Source: Rhizobium sp. CB3090 | Lineage (GTDB): Bacteria > Pseudomonadota > Alphaproteobacteria > Rhizobiales > Rhizobiaceae | Assembly (NCBI RefSeq): GCF_029714285.1 | Contig: NZ_CP121662.1 | Coordinates: forward strand, 1,426,001 to 1,490,000 | Direction: 5' to 3' | Length of the DNA stretch: 64,000 nucleotides | Shown here: in pieces, positions 7,414 through 17,650 of the stretch | How positions within the stretch are numbered: the stretch's first letter is position 1 | Layout of the letters: each line of letters opens with the position of its first letter | The notes under the pieces: model-generated | What the model was told of the DNA's origin: nothing | The model's input: the letters and a program-made list of their open reading frames with translations, nothing else | Database searches by the model: none | Program-made: the position numbers and the translations under genes

Positions 7414-9726
7414 ATGAACCAGATTTCAAAGCTCAGCACGACGGAAAGCCGAACATTGCACCTGACGTCGCTGCCATCCAATGAGGATGAGCGCGCTGCC
7501 GAGCGGAACACCGCCTCCTATATGGCGGCCATAGAGGATGCCGTGGATAGCCTGAAACGGTTGCGGCGCGAGCCCAGGGCCGCTGTCTTTGCATCCCCCC
7601 GGCCTGCCCAGCCGCTGATGGCGGACACGACGAGCGCGGCCGCCATGGAGACCGAGGCCGTCCTTGCCCCTGTAGAGTTTTCTGTTGATGCGAAAGTTGA
7701 TGACGGGTCCGCCACGTCGACGACCGAGCTCGAAATGCGGCCGGTATCACCCGCTCCAGGCGTCGATCCAGTGCCCGTGATCGAACCGGCGCCCCGGGCG
7801 CCGGAAGCGGAAATGCCAAAGACCGATATGAAAGTGAGCCACATTCAGCCGTTGGCGCGGACGATTGACAGCGATACCGGCCCGGTACGTGAGAACGAGC
7901 GCCGGTCGATTGCCGGTGGCGGCGGTCACGGCGGCAATGGTGAAAGCGGCAAGGGCAGTGGCGGGGGAGGCAATGACGGCAGCATCTTCCACAAACGCAG
8001 CGCCCAGCCGATCAATTTTGCTGCCAGCCTGCGCCAAGGCATTTCCGTGGTCCAGCGCAACATGCTGATTGTCATGATCTTTACCTTGGCCATCAACATT
8101 CTGGTGCTGGCAATCCCGATCTATCTGTTCCAGATTTCCGACCGCGTTCTGACCAGCCGCTCGATCGACACCCTTGTCATGCTGACCATCGCCGTCGTCG
8201 GCGCCATCCTCCTGCAGGTCATCATGGATTCGGTGCGCCGCTTCATCCTGATGCGCACGGCCGTCGAACTTGAAGTGCAGCTCGGCGCGCCGATCTTGAG
8301 CGCGGCCGCCCGCGCATCCTTGAACGGCAACGGCCGCGACTATCAGACGCTTGCCGATCTGCAGTTGCTCCGGTCCTTTTTGACATCGGGCACGCTGCTT
8401 GCCTTCCTCGACGCGCCATTGATGCCGCTCTTCGTCGTCGTCGTCTATCTCGTGCATCCACATCTCGGCGTGATCGTCATGACGTGCTGCGCCGTGCTGT
8501 TCATCATCGCCTATCTAAATCAAAAGATGACGGCGAAGCAGTTTGCCGAAGCCAATGCCTTCGTCAGCCGCGCCAATTTCCATCTCGACTCCATGGCGCG
8601 CAATTCGCAGATCATCAATGCGCTGGCGATGATCCCCGAAGCCGTGAAGATGTGGGGCCGTGAGACTGCGGGATCGCTGAAATCCCAGGTGGCCGCCCAG
8701 GACCGCAATATCGTCTTTTCCGGTCTCACCAAGGCTTGCCGCCTGATCACCCAGGTAACCCTGCTCGGCTGGGGCGCGCATCTCTCGCTCTCCGGTCAGT
8801 TGACGGGCGGCATGGTGATTGCAGCCTCGATCATCTCCGGCCGCGCCCTGGCGCCGGTCGAAGGCGCGATCGAGGGTTGGAACCAGTTCAATCATTCCCG
8901 CGCCGCCTATGGCCGCATCAAGCAGCTATTGTTGAATTCGCCGCTGAATTTCCCGCGGCTGCGCCTGCCCAATCCGGAAGGACGGCTGGACGTGGAGCGC
9001 ATTCTTTTCGTCCCGCCGCCACAGAAGCGGGTCGTTTTGAACGGCATCTCCTTTTCGTTAAAAAAGGGAGAATCGCTTGCCGTCATCGGCAATTCCGGTT
9101 CCGGCAAGACGACGCTCGGCAAGATGCTGGTGGGTTCGATCCTGCCGACTTCGGGCAATGTTCGGCTCGATCTCATGGATCTTCGCAACTGGGATCAGCG
9201 TCAGTTCGGCGAGAGCATCGGCTACCTACCGCAGGACGTGCAGCTCTTTCCGGGCACGATCAAGGCCAATATCTGCCGCATGCGTGACGACGTCGAAGAC
9301 CGGCTGATCTACGAAGCGGCCGTTCTTGCCGATGTGCACGAACTGATCGCCACTTTCCCACAGGGCTATGAGACCGTGGTCGCCGCTGATGGCGCGCCGC
9401 TTTCCGGCGGTCAGAAGCAGCGCATCGCGCTTGCCCGCGCCTTCTTCGGCAATCCGAAATTCGTTGTTCTCGACGAGCCGAATTCCAATCTCGATACCGC
9501 CGGCGAGGCGGCCCTCGCCCGCGCGCTTATTCACGCCAAGAAGCAGGGCATCACCACGGTAACGATCACCCAGCGCCCTGCCCTGCTTCAATGCGTCGAC
9601 AAAATCCTGGTTCTGAAGGACGGGTCGGTTGCGCTGTTCGGCGAGCGCACCGATGTGCTGAGAATGCTGAGCAACAAGCCCAACAACGAGATCGGCAATC
9701 GGCCGGCGGCGAAGATCGAAGGGTGA
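7414..9726 (+). CDS. Type I secretion ABC transporter (permease/ATPase) with a long N-terminal extension
   Basis: 770 residues. Residues 1-200 are a predicted disordered region rich in Ala, Pro, Glu and Asp ending in a Gly-rich linker (168-189). The membrane domain (about 210-480) and ATPase domain follow: Walker A GNSGSGKTT (559-567), Q-loop Gln607, signature LSGGQ (663-667), Walker B VVLDEP (684-689). The switch position reads TITQRP (717-722), with Gln720 where the H-loop His is expected. PrsD/HlyB-type exporters are usually about 570-720 residues, so the extension is unusual; no C39 peptidase-like motif is visible in it. It should energise export of the two upstream repeat proteins across the inner membrane. 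The adaptor gene starts 5 bases after the stop. Confidence 0.93.
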   Translation: MNQISKLSTTESRTLHLTSLPSNEDERAAERNTASYMAAIEDAVDSLKRLRREPRAAVFASPRPAQPLMADTTSAAAMETEAVLAPVEFSVDAKVDDGSATSTTELEMRPVSPAPGVDPVPVIEPAPRAPEAEMPKTDMKVSHIQPLARTIDSDTGPVRENERRSIAGGGGHGGNGESGKGSGGGGNDGSIFHKRSAQPINFAASLRQGISVVQRNMLIVMIFTLAINILVLAIPIYLFQISDRVLTSRSIDTLVMLTIAVVGAILLQVIMDSVRRFILMRTAVELEVQLGAPILSAAARASLNGNGRDYQTLADLQLLRSFLTSGTLLAFLDAPLMPLFVVVVYLVHPHLGVIVMTCCAVLFIIAYLNQKMTAKQFAEANAFVSRANFHLDSMARNSQIINALAMIPEAVKMWGRETAGSLKSQVAAQDRNIVFSGLTKACRLITQVTLLGWGAHLSLSGQLTGGMVIAASIISGRALAPVEGAIEGWNQFNHSRAAYGRIKQLLLNSPLNFPRLRLPNPEGRLDVERILFVPPPQKRVVLNGISFSLKKGESLAVIGNSGSGKTTLGKMLVGSILPTSGNVRLDLMDLRNWDQRQFGESIGYLPQDVQLFPGTIKANICRMRDDVEDRLIYEAAVLADVHELIATFPQGYETVVAADGAPLSGGQKQRIALARAFFGNPKFVVLDEPNSNLDTAGEAALARALIHAKKQGITTVTITQRPALLQCVDKILVLKDGSVALFGERTDVLRMLSNKPNNEIGNRPAAKIEG

Positions 9727-9731
9727 GCGCC

Positions 9732-11093
9732 ATGTTCGGGAGAAGCAAAGGCAAAAAGAAAGAGGAGAACGAAACCGGCCAAATCGAATGGTACAGCGAA
9801 GTGCCGCGATCCATCAGGCTCTATAGCGTCTCGGGTCTGGCGATCCTGTTCGCTTCTTTCGGCGGTTTTGGCTATTGGGCCGCGACCGCGCCGATCGCCT
9901 CGGCCGTCATCGCTCAAGGCAGCTTCGTCGCCACCGGCAATAACAAGATCATTCAGCATCTCGAGGGCGGCATCATCAAAGAGCTGATGGTGAGCGAAGG
10001 ACAGGTCGTGCAGGAGGGCGATATCCTGCTAACCCTTGATCCGACGGCGGCTCTTGCCAATGATCGGGCGCTGAAGCTGAGACGGCTGCGGCTGGAAACG
10101 GTGGTTGCCCGCTTGCGGGCCGAGGCCCAGGGCAACGAAGAATTCAAGGTGCCGGATATCGTCACGGCGGAGGCCGACGATCCCGATGTGACCGCGCTCA
10201 TCCAGAGCCAGGTTGTCGTCTTCCACAGCAAACAATCCAAACTGCAGGAGCAGCTCAACCTTATCGAAAAGAACATCCGCTCGCTCGAATATCGCACCCA
10301 GGGATATCAGGGCCAACGAGAGGCGTTCGTAACGCAGCTCAAACTTTTGACCGATGAACAGGAGTCGAAAGAAAAGCTTGCGAATGCCGGCGTCGTCAGG
10401 CGTTCCGACCTTCTGGCCGTGCAGCGCGCGGTCGCCGAGGCCATGGGCGATCTTGCGCGCATCGATTCAGAGTTGAACGAAAACGAAGCCCAAGTCGCCA
10501 AATATCGCCAGGAGGCAATCATTGCCATCAACGCCAACAAGCAGGCGGCGCTCGACTCATTGGAAACTGCCGAATCCGATCTCGACAGCGTGCGCGAGCA
10601 GGTGCGCGAGGCCGCTGGCGTGCTCGATCGCACCGTCATTCGTTCACCGGTCAGCGGCACGGTCATCCGCTCCTACTATCATACGGCTGGTGGTGTCATC
10701 ACGACGGGCAAGCCGATCATGGAGATATTGCCGAACAACGTGCCGTTGATCATCGAGGCACAGGTGCTGCGCACCTCGATCGATCAGTTGCGTGAAGGCG
10801 AATCCGCCTCTATCCGCCTGTCGTCGCTCAACCGGCGTACGACGCCGGTTCTGAACGGTAAGGTATTCTACGTCTCGGCCGACTCGATCGAGGATAATTC
10901 CGGTTCGACGCAGCGCGATGTCTATGTTGTCCGCGTCCAGATCCCGAGCGAGGAGATCAAACGCATTCCAGGGTTCAAGCCCGTACCCGGCATGCCCGCG
11001 GATGTTTTGATCAAGACGTCCGAACGCACCTTTTTCGAATACCTCTCCAAGCCGGTGGTCGACAGCATGTCGCGCGCCTTCAGGGAGCGATGA
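9732..11093 (+). CDS. HlyD-family type I secretion periplasmic adaptor
   Basis: 453 residues from the ATG at 9732, 5 bases after the ABC gene, with GGGTGAGC upstream. A short cytoplasmic N-terminus is followed by one membrane anchor (about 29-51), a biotinyl/lipoyl-like half-motif (QHLEGGIIKELMVSEGQ), a long coiled-coil region (about 120-300), the second lipoyl half (TVIRSPVSGTVI) and a C-terminal beta-barrel. HlyD proteins bridge the inner-membrane ABC protein and an outer-membrane TolC channel. No TolC gene is in the window, so a genomic TolC must be shared. Confidence 0.93.
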   Translation: MFGRSKGKKKEENETGQIEWYSEVPRSIRLYSVSGLAILFASFGGFGYWAATAPIASAVIAQGSFVATGNNKIIQHLEGGIIKELMVSEGQVVQEGDILLTLDPTAALANDRALKLRRLRLETVVARLRAEAQGNEEFKVPDIVTAEADDPDVTALIQSQVVVFHSKQSKLQEQLNLIEKNIRSLEYRTQGYQGQREAFVTQLKLLTDEQESKEKLANAGVVRRSDLLAVQRAVAEAMGDLARIDSELNENEAQVAKYRQEAIIAINANKQAALDSLETAESDLDSVREQVREAAGVLDRTVIRSPVSGTVIRSYYHTAGGVITTGKPIMEILPNNVPLIIEAQVLRTSIDQLREGESASIRLSSLNRRTTPVLNGKVFYVSADSIEDNSGSTQRDVYVVRVQIPSEEIKRIPGFKPVPGMPADVLIKTSERTFFEYLSKPVVDSMSRAFRER

Positions 11094-11129
11094 AAAAGCT
11101 TGAATTTTGGCTGAGCACAGGACCGCGCC

Positions 11130-11621
11130 ATGCCTGCAATGTCCGATATTCTGCTTCGCGTCGGCCGCTTGAACTATGTCTGGACCAATACGGAAAGCCT
11201 TCTGATCTACATCATCGCGCATCTGCTGAGGGTGGAGAAGGACGCAGCCATCATCGTCTTCCTGACACTGAACACGACGCGCGCGCGCATCGATTTGGTC
11301 GAGCGTCTGGCGAAACTATCCTCGACGCCTGCGGAGGATAGCCGCGCGGTCCTGGAGTTGATGGGCCGCCTGAAACGGGAATCGAAGATGCGCAACAAAT
11401 ACAATCACTGCATCTATTCCTTCGACGAAAACGGCGACATCTCCAGCACGCAACTCATGCGTCTGGTGGAAGACGACCGGCACGTCAAATACGGCAAAGT
11501 CGAGCAACTGGATCTACGCGAAATCGAAAGGCTGGAGAGTTCGATCAAGGAGATCGTGGAGATCAGCAAGGCGCTTTGGGCCTTCATCCGCGCCAGCCCA
11601 AGTTTTCACGACGAGCTTTAG
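11130..11621 (+). CDS. Conserved hypothetical protein at the end of the secretion operon
   Basis: 163 residues, 36 bases after the adaptor gene and on the same strand, so probably co-transcribed. No membrane segment or signal peptide is seen; the sequence looks helical and cytoplasmic. A second ATG at 11139 (MSDILLRVGRL) is an equally good start. I do not recognise a family. Position suggests an accessory role in secretion or simple read-through; the sequence itself does not decide. Confidence 0.65.
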   Translation: MPAMSDILLRVGRLNYVWTNTESLLIYIIAHLLRVEKDAAIIVFLTLNTTRARIDLVERLAKLSSTPAEDSRAVLELMGRLKRESKMRNKYNHCIYSFDENGDISSTQLMRLVEDDRHVKYGKVEQLDLREIERLESSIKEIVEISKALWAFIRASPSFHDEL

Positions 11622-11634
11622 ATCAGGCTTTAAT

Positions 11635-11916
11635 CTAGCGACGGCTGAGAAGCCCGATCAGATAACCGATGCCGGCGGCCGCCGCGACCATGAAGATCGG
11701 CTCCTGGCGAACTCTTTCGCGCAGTTGATCGGTTAATTCCTGAGCCTCCTCGGTAACGACTGACTTTGCGCCCTGCCCGACTGCGGCCATGCTGCGCGAG
11801 AGTTTCGTCAGATCCTCCCGAAGTGCAGCGATCTGCAAATTAAGGTCTTCGACGGCGGTGTCAGCCTGTGCCTGTGCTGCGGCAGATTGGGCGGAAGCGG
11901 TTTTCGTTTCGGCCAT
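11635..11916 (-). CDS. DUF883/ElaB-YqjD-like membrane-anchored protein
   Basis: 93 residues: an Ala/Gln-rich N-terminus, an amphipathic helix (about 20-65) and a C-terminal membrane anchor (about 73-90; FMVAAAAGIGYLIGLLSRR). The E. coli homologues ElaB and YqjD attach to the inner membrane through this C-terminal segment and associate with ribosomes in stationary phase. Convergent with the preceding gene and monocistronic here. The ribosome role is family knowledge only. Confidence 0.75.
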   Translation of the reverse strand: MAETKTASAQSAAAQAQADTAVEDLNLQIAALREDLTKLSRSMAAVGQGAKSVVTEEAQELTDQLRERVRQEPIFMVAAAAGIGYLIGLLSRR

Positions 11917-12096
11917 CGTCGGCTCCTCTGTTTCCCTCAGCCTTCAACGTCGATCCCTGGCAAAGGTTCCGGGTCAGCAGCATCAAGCCCGGTGATTTCC
12001 GTAGTGGCTCTTCAATTCCGGTTCGGATTGTTCTAAGGAACTCCGATTGCTTCGCCCGCGGGCGAAGATGCTATTCATGACGAGGTTTGCCTTCCG

Positions 12097-13989
12097 ATGT
12101 TCGATGTGTTGAGAAAAATCGCCCAGACCTGGGTTGCCAAGGGCTTGATGCTTATTCTGGCGGCGGCCTTCGGCATATGGGGGGTCGAGCGTTCGCTCAT
12201 CAGCGGCAGCGGCAGCAATACCGTTGTCACGGTCGGCGATCAGCAGATCGGCACCAATGAATTCCGCCTCGCCTATCGTCGCCAGATCCAGGCGATCAGC
12301 CAGCAACTGCGCATGCAGATCACGCCAGAGCAGGCGCGCGCCTTTGGCATCGGACAGCAGACTGTCGCGCAACTTGTTGCCGGCGCTTCGCTCGACCAGC
12401 TTGCCAGCGATATGAATCTCGGCCTCTCGCAGGATCGTCTCGCCCAGCTTATCGGCGACGATCCGGCGTTCAAGGCACCGAACGGCGGCTTCGACCGACA
12501 GAAATTCGAGAACTTGCTGCGCAACAGCAGCATCAATCCCGACGATTATATCAAGGAGCGCAGCAAGGTTGCGATCCGCAGTCAGATCGTCGAAGCGGTC
12601 TCCAACGGTTTCACCGCGCCGAAGGTTCTGGTGGATGCCGTCAAGCAATATCATGATGAAAACCGCAGTATCGATTATCTGCTGTTGACCAATGCCAATA
12701 TCGACCCCATCAAGGCTCCGGCGGAGGACGTGCTGTCGAAATGGTTCAATGGTGTCAAGTCGAAGTATCGCGCGCCCGAATACCGCAAGTTCGCCTATGT
12801 GACGCTGCAGGCCGAGGATGTCGCCAATCCCGCAAGCGTGACCGATGATGCGGTTCGCGCCGAATTCGAGAAGCGCAAGGACAGCTTCACGACGCCGGCA
12901 ACGCGCACGATCGAGCAGCTTACTTTCGCCAACAAGGACCTAGCCAACGCTGCGGCCGAAGCGCTGAAGACGGGCTCGACCTTTGATCAGTTGGTCGCCG
13001 ATCAGGGCAAGAAACCCTCCGACGTGCTGCTCGGCACCTTCACCAAGGATCAGGTTCCGGATCAGACGATCGCGCAGGCTGCTTTTGCCGTAACGAAGGA
13101 AGGCGGCACAACGCCCGTCGTCGACGGTTCATTCGGTCCGGTGATCTTGCGTGTGACCAATGTCAAGGCGGAGACGGCGAAGAGCTTCGACGAAGTCAAG
13201 GAAGACATTCGCAAGCAGCTTGCGCTCAACAATGCCACCGATGAAATCACCAGTGCTCACGACAAGTTCGAAGATTTGCGCGGCTCCGGCGCGTCGCTGC
13301 AGGAGGCCGCACAGCAACTGAAACTCAAGATGGTGACCGTCGATTCGGTCGACGCTACCGGCCTCGACAAAGCCGGCAACGAAGTCAAAGACTTGCCGGC
13401 CAAGCAGCAATTGTTGGCCGAAGTCTTCAAGGCGGATCAGGGCAGCAATACCGCGCCAGTGACCATCGGCAACGATGGCTACGTTTGGTACGATGTGCTG
13501 AATATCACGCCTGAGCGCGATCGCTCCCTTTCGGAGGTGCACGACAAGGCCGTTGCCGACTGGACTGCCGAACAGCAAAAGGTCGCGCTCGCCGCTAAGG
13601 CAGTCGAGCTGAAGCAGGAAGCGCAGAAGGGCAAGTCGCTTGCAGACCTCGCCGCGCCGCTCGGCATTGCGGTCGAAAACAAGTCGAATATGACGCGCAC
13701 GACGGACGATCCCGTTCTCGGTCGTGGCGGCGTCGCTGCCGCCTTCTCCGGCCCGGTCGACACGGTTGCCAATGCGGTCGGCGCCGACGACACCACGCAG
13801 ATCCTCTTGAAGGTGACCGAGGTCAACGACAATCCGACGACGGACGCGCTGAACAATGCCGATCAGCAGGCGGCTCAGATCGCCAACGCTGCCGGCGACG
13901 ACATTCTCGACCAGATGGTCAGCGACCTGCAATCCAAATACAGCGTCACGGTCAACCAGAGCCTCGCCGAACAGGCGACGTCTCGCTAG
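12097..13989 (+). CDS. PpiD/SurA-like periplasmic peptidyl-prolyl isomerase
   Basis: 630 residues with an N-terminal membrane anchor (about 14-30; GLMLILAAAFGIWGV), a SurA-type N-terminal domain (about 40-170) and a parvulin-like PPIC region (about 230-390), followed by a long helical tail. PpiD proteins sit at the periplasmic side of the Sec translocon and help newly exported outer-membrane and periplasmic proteins fold. It ends 25 bases before trpD and is probably the first gene of the ppiD-trpD-trpC-moaC-moeA run, an arrangement familiar from rhizobia. Confidence 0.9.
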   Translation: MFDVLRKIAQTWVAKGLMLILAAAFGIWGVERSLISGSGSNTVVTVGDQQIGTNEFRLAYRRQIQAISQQLRMQITPEQARAFGIGQQTVAQLVAGASLDQLASDMNLGLSQDRLAQLIGDDPAFKAPNGGFDRQKFENLLRNSSINPDDYIKERSKVAIRSQIVEAVSNGFTAPKVLVDAVKQYHDENRSIDYLLLTNANIDPIKAPAEDVLSKWFNGVKSKYRAPEYRKFAYVTLQAEDVANPASVTDDAVRAEFEKRKDSFTTPATRTIEQLTFANKDLANAAAEALKTGSTFDQLVADQGKKPSDVLLGTFTKDQVPDQTIAQAAFAVTKEGGTTPVVDGSFGPVILRVTNVKAETAKSFDEVKEDIRKQLALNNATDEITSAHDKFEDLRGSGASLQEAAQQLKLKMVTVDSVDATGLDKAGNEVKDLPAKQQLLAEVFKADQGSNTAPVTIGNDGYVWYDVLNITPERDRSLSEVHDKAVADWTAEQQKVALAAKAVELKQEAQKGKSLADLAAPLGIAVENKSNMTRTTDDPVLGRGGVAAAFSGPVDTVANAVGADDTTQILLKVTEVNDNPTTDALNNADQQAAQIANAAGDDILDQMVSDLQSKYSVTVNQSLAEQATSR

Positions 13990-14014
13990 GCCCGGTCGGG
14001 AGGATCGATAGCCG

Positions 14015-15031
14015 ATGGCTGAATTGAAACCTTTCCTCGCCAAGGTTGCCAATCGCGAGGCGCTGACACGGGATGAAGCCCGCCAGGCATTCGAGATCCT
14101 GATGTCGGGCGAAGCTACTCCTTCGCAGATCGGCGCTTTCCTGATGGCGCTGCGCGTGCGCGGCGAGACGGTCGATGAAATCGTCGGCGCGGTTACGACG
14201 ATGCGCGCCAAGATGCTGCCGGTGGAAGCACCGGCGAATGCGATCGACATTGTCGGTACCGGCGGTGACGGCGTCGGCACCTACAATATCTCCACGCTCG
14301 CCGCCTTCATCGTGGCGGGCGCGGGTGTGCCGGTCGCCAAGCACGGCAATCGCGCCCAAAGTTCCAAGGCCGGCACGGCCGATACGCAATCCGTGCTGGG
14401 CATTAAGCTCGATATTGGTCCAGAGGTGATTGCGCGTTGCATTCGCGAAGCCGGCATCGGCTTCATGTTTGCTCAATTGCATCATGCCTCGATGCGCCAT
14501 GTCGGCCCATCGCGCGTCGAGCTTGGCACGCGCACGATCTTCAACCTGCTGGGGCCGCTATCGAATCCTGCCGGCGCGCGTCGGCAACTGCTCGGCGTCT
14601 TCGCGCCGCAATGGGTCGTGCCGCTCGCCGAGGTGCTGAGGGATCTGAATGCCGAAAGCGTCTGGGTCGTGCATGGCAACGGTTTGGACGAAATTACCAC
14701 GACCGGTACGACCTCGGTGGCAGCACTTGAAAACGGCAAGATCCGTACCTTCGAGCTGACACCTGCCGATTTCGGCCTGCCGCATGCCTCGCTCGAAGAT
14801 CTCAAGGGTGGCGACGGCACCGTCAATGCGGCAGCGCTGCGTGACGTGCTCAGCGGTGCGAAGAACGCCTATCGCGATATTTCGCTCGCCAATGCCGCGG
14901 CATCCCTGGTGATTGCGGGCAAGGCGGAAACGCTTCATGATGGCATGAAGCTTGCAGCTCAGTCGCTCGATAGTGGCGCGACCGCCGCTGCGTTGGAAAA
15001 GCTGATCGCCGTCTCCAACGTCGAAGAATAG
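14015..15031 (+). CDS. trpD: Anthranilate phosphoribosyltransferase
   Basis: 338 residues, the normal length. It transfers phosphoribose from PRPP to anthranilate, the second step of tryptophan synthesis. Diagnostic elements are [14 protein letters not shown] (about 80-93, PRPP loop), [16 protein letters not shown] (about 109-124) and the helix containing [14 protein letters not shown]. trpC follows after 12 bases. No leader peptide or attenuator is seen upstream; trpE and trpG are not in the window. Confidence 0.97.
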   Translation: MAELKPFLAKVANREALTRDEARQAFEILMSGEATPSQIGAFLMALRVRGETVDEIVGAVTTMRAKMLPVEAPANAIDIVGTGGDGVGTYNISTLAAFIVAGAGVPVAKHGNRAQSSKAGTADTQSVLGIKLDIGPEVIARCIREAGIGFMFAQLHHASMRHVGPSRVELGTRTIFNLLGPLSNPAGARRQLLGVFAPQWVVPLAEVLRDLNAESVWVVHGNGLDEITTTGTTSVAALENGKIRTFELTPADFGLPHASLEDLKGGDGTVNAAALRDVLSGAKNAYRDISLANAAASLVIAGKAETLHDGMKLAAQSLDSGATAAALEKLIAVSNVEE

Positions 15032-15037
15032 GATTAG

Positions 15038-15859
<822 letters not shown>

Positions 15860-15860
15860 A

Positions 15861-16355
15861 ATGAGCGCGGAGAAAGCCGTTCTTACCCATATCGGCGCCT
15901 CCGGCGAGGCCCATATGGTCGATGTCGGCGACAAGGCCGAAACGACCCGCATCGCCACCGCCGAAGGCCATGTGAAAATGAAGCCGGAGACGCTGGCGCT
16001 GATCCGTGAAGGCAATGCCAAGAAAGGCGACGTCATCGGCACAGCGAGGCTCGCGGGCATCATGGCCGCCAAGCAGACCGCCAATCTCATCCCGCTCTGC
16101 CACCCGCTTATGCTGACCAAGGTCACGGTCGATATTGCCGAAGACGCTGCCCTGCCCGGCCTGCGCGTCACTGCCACGGCAAAGCTCACCGGCCGCACAG
16201 GCGTTGAGATGGAGGCGCTGACGGCAGTGTCCGTTGCCTGCCTGACGATCTACGACATGGCCAAAGCCGCTGATCGGACGATGGAAATTAGCGGTGTCAG
16301 GCTATTGCAGAAGTCCGGTGGAAAATCCGGCGATTTCCGTCACCCCGAGGCCTGA
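15861..16355 (+). CDS. moaC: Cyclic pyranopterin monophosphate synthase
   Basis: 164 residues from the ATG at 15861, one base after trpC. MoaC converts the GTP-derived cyclohydrolase product of MoaA to cyclic pyranopterin monophosphate, the first stable intermediate of molybdenum cofactor synthesis. Typical motifs are LIPLCHPL (around 73-80), [11 protein letters not shown] and YDMAKA (about 133-138, containing the catalytic Asp and Lys). moeA starts 4 bases after the stop. Confidence 0.97.
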   Translation: MSAEKAVLTHIGASGEAHMVDVGDKAETTRIATAEGHVKMKPETLALIREGNAKKGDVIGTARLAGIMAAKQTANLIPLCHPLMLTKVTVDIAEDAALPGLRVTATAKLTGRTGVEMEALTAVSVACLTIYDMAKAADRTMEISGVRLLQKSGGKSGDFRHPEA

Positions 16356-16358
16356 CGC

Positions 16359-17585
16359 ATGAGCCTTTTACCCGTTGCCGACGCTCAAGAACGCCTGCTG
16401 AATAGGGCAACGCCGCTCCATCGCGTGGAAAGCGTGTCGCTCGACATGGCTGAAGGCCGGGTTCTGTCCAAAGACCTCAAAGCTCGCCTCACGCAGCCTC
16501 CCTTTGACGCCTCTGCGATGGACGGCTACGCCCTCCGTTTCGAGGATGCCTCCGAACCGGGAGCGGAATTGACCGTGATTGGTACTTCCCCCGCAGGTCA
16601 CGCCTTCGAGGGTACGGTCGGCAAGGGCGAGGCAGTGCGCATCTTCACCGGTGCGCCGGTTCCGGCCGGAGCTGATACGGTGTTGCTGCAGGAAGACGCG
16701 GAACGGCTCGAGGACGGCCGCATCCGCACGACCTATCCTTTGCGCAAGGGGCAGCATATCCGCCCGCGGGGCCAGGATTTTGTCGAAGGCGAAACGGTGC
16801 TTCCGGCGGGTACGGTGATGGATTTCTCACGGCTGACGGTTGCCGCCGCCATGAATCACCCCGCACTCGATGTCTACCGCCGCCCATTGGTCGCGATCCT
16901 CGCGACAGGCGACGAGCTGGTGACGCCCGGCAGCGAGCCCGGCCCCTCGCAGATTATCGCATCCAACACATTCGGCATTGCCGCTCTTGCCCGCAGCGCC
17001 GGCGCTCATGTGCTCGATCTCGGCATCGTCCCCGATGACAAGGCTGAAATCACCGCCGCGATCGGCCGCGCGCAGGTGGCGAAGGCCGATGTTATCGTCA
17101 CGCTCGGGGGCGCCTCGGTCGGCGATCACGACCTGGTGCAGGCAACGATGCTCGCAGCCGGCATGCAGCTCGATTTCTGGCGCATCGCCATGCGGCCCGG
17201 CAAGCCGCTGATGGTTGGCAGTCTCGGCGAAACCCATGTTCTCGGATTACCCGGCAATCCGGTTTCCAGTCTCGTCTGCGGCCTGTTGTTCCTGGAACCG
17301 CTGATCCGCAAGCTCGCCTCGTTGCCGCCGGTGAAGCGTGAAGCCGTGGCTCGGACTGCCGTAACGCTCGCCGCTAACGATCAGCGCCAGGACTACATCC
17401 GGGCAACGCTGACCAGATCAGCGGATGGCGGCTGGCTTGCCGAGCCTTTTTCCAAGCAGGATTCTTCGATGATGAAGGTCTTTGCCCGCTCTGACTGCCT
17501 CATCATCCGCCCAGCGCGCGCGCCCGAGCTTGCTCCCGGCTTGCCTTGCCCTGTTCTGATGCTGCGCCCGGAGCTGCTGAGCTAA
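16359..17585 (+). CDS. moeA: Molybdopterin molybdenumtransferase
   Basis: 408 residues. MoeA inserts molybdate into adenylylated molybdopterin, the last step of Mo-cofactor synthesis. The sequence shows the N-terminal DASAMDGYAL segment (about 49-58), the MogA-like domain with GDELVTPG and TLGGASVGDHD, and LPGNPVSS near residue 300. It closes the ppiD-trpDC-moaC-moeA run. A hairpin follows; the next gene (gnd) is convergent. Confidence 0.96.
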   Translation: MSLLPVADAQERLLNRATPLHRVESVSLDMAEGRVLSKDLKARLTQPPFDASAMDGYALRFEDASEPGAELTVIGTSPAGHAFEGTVGKGEAVRIFTGAPVPAGADTVLLQEDAERLEDGRIRTTYPLRKGQHIRPRGQDFVEGETVLPAGTVMDFSRLTVAAAMNHPALDVYRRPLVAILATGDELVTPGSEPGPSQIIASNTFGIAALARSAGAHVLDLGIVPDDKAEITAAIGRAQVAKADVIVTLGGASVGDHDLVQATMLAAGMQLDFWRIAMRPGKPLMVGSLGETHVLGLPGNPVSSLVCGLLFLEPLIRKLASLPPVKREAVARTAVTLAANDQRQDYIRATLTRSADGGWLAEPFSKQDSSMMKVFARSDCLIIRPARAPELAPGLPCPVLMLRPELLS

Positions 17586-17597
17586 CCGGATACGAAA

Positions 17598-17625
17598 ATG
17601 CCGGGCGTTTTGACCCGTCCGGCAT
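17598..17625. terminator. Hairpin between convergent moeA and gnd
   Basis: ATGCCGG (17598-17604) pairs with CCGGCAT (17619-17625). No strong T-run follows on either strand, so this is a weak, possibly bidirectional, terminator candidate. Confidence 0.4.
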
Positions 17626-17650
17626 GAAATTCGTCAATCGAACGAGCGAA

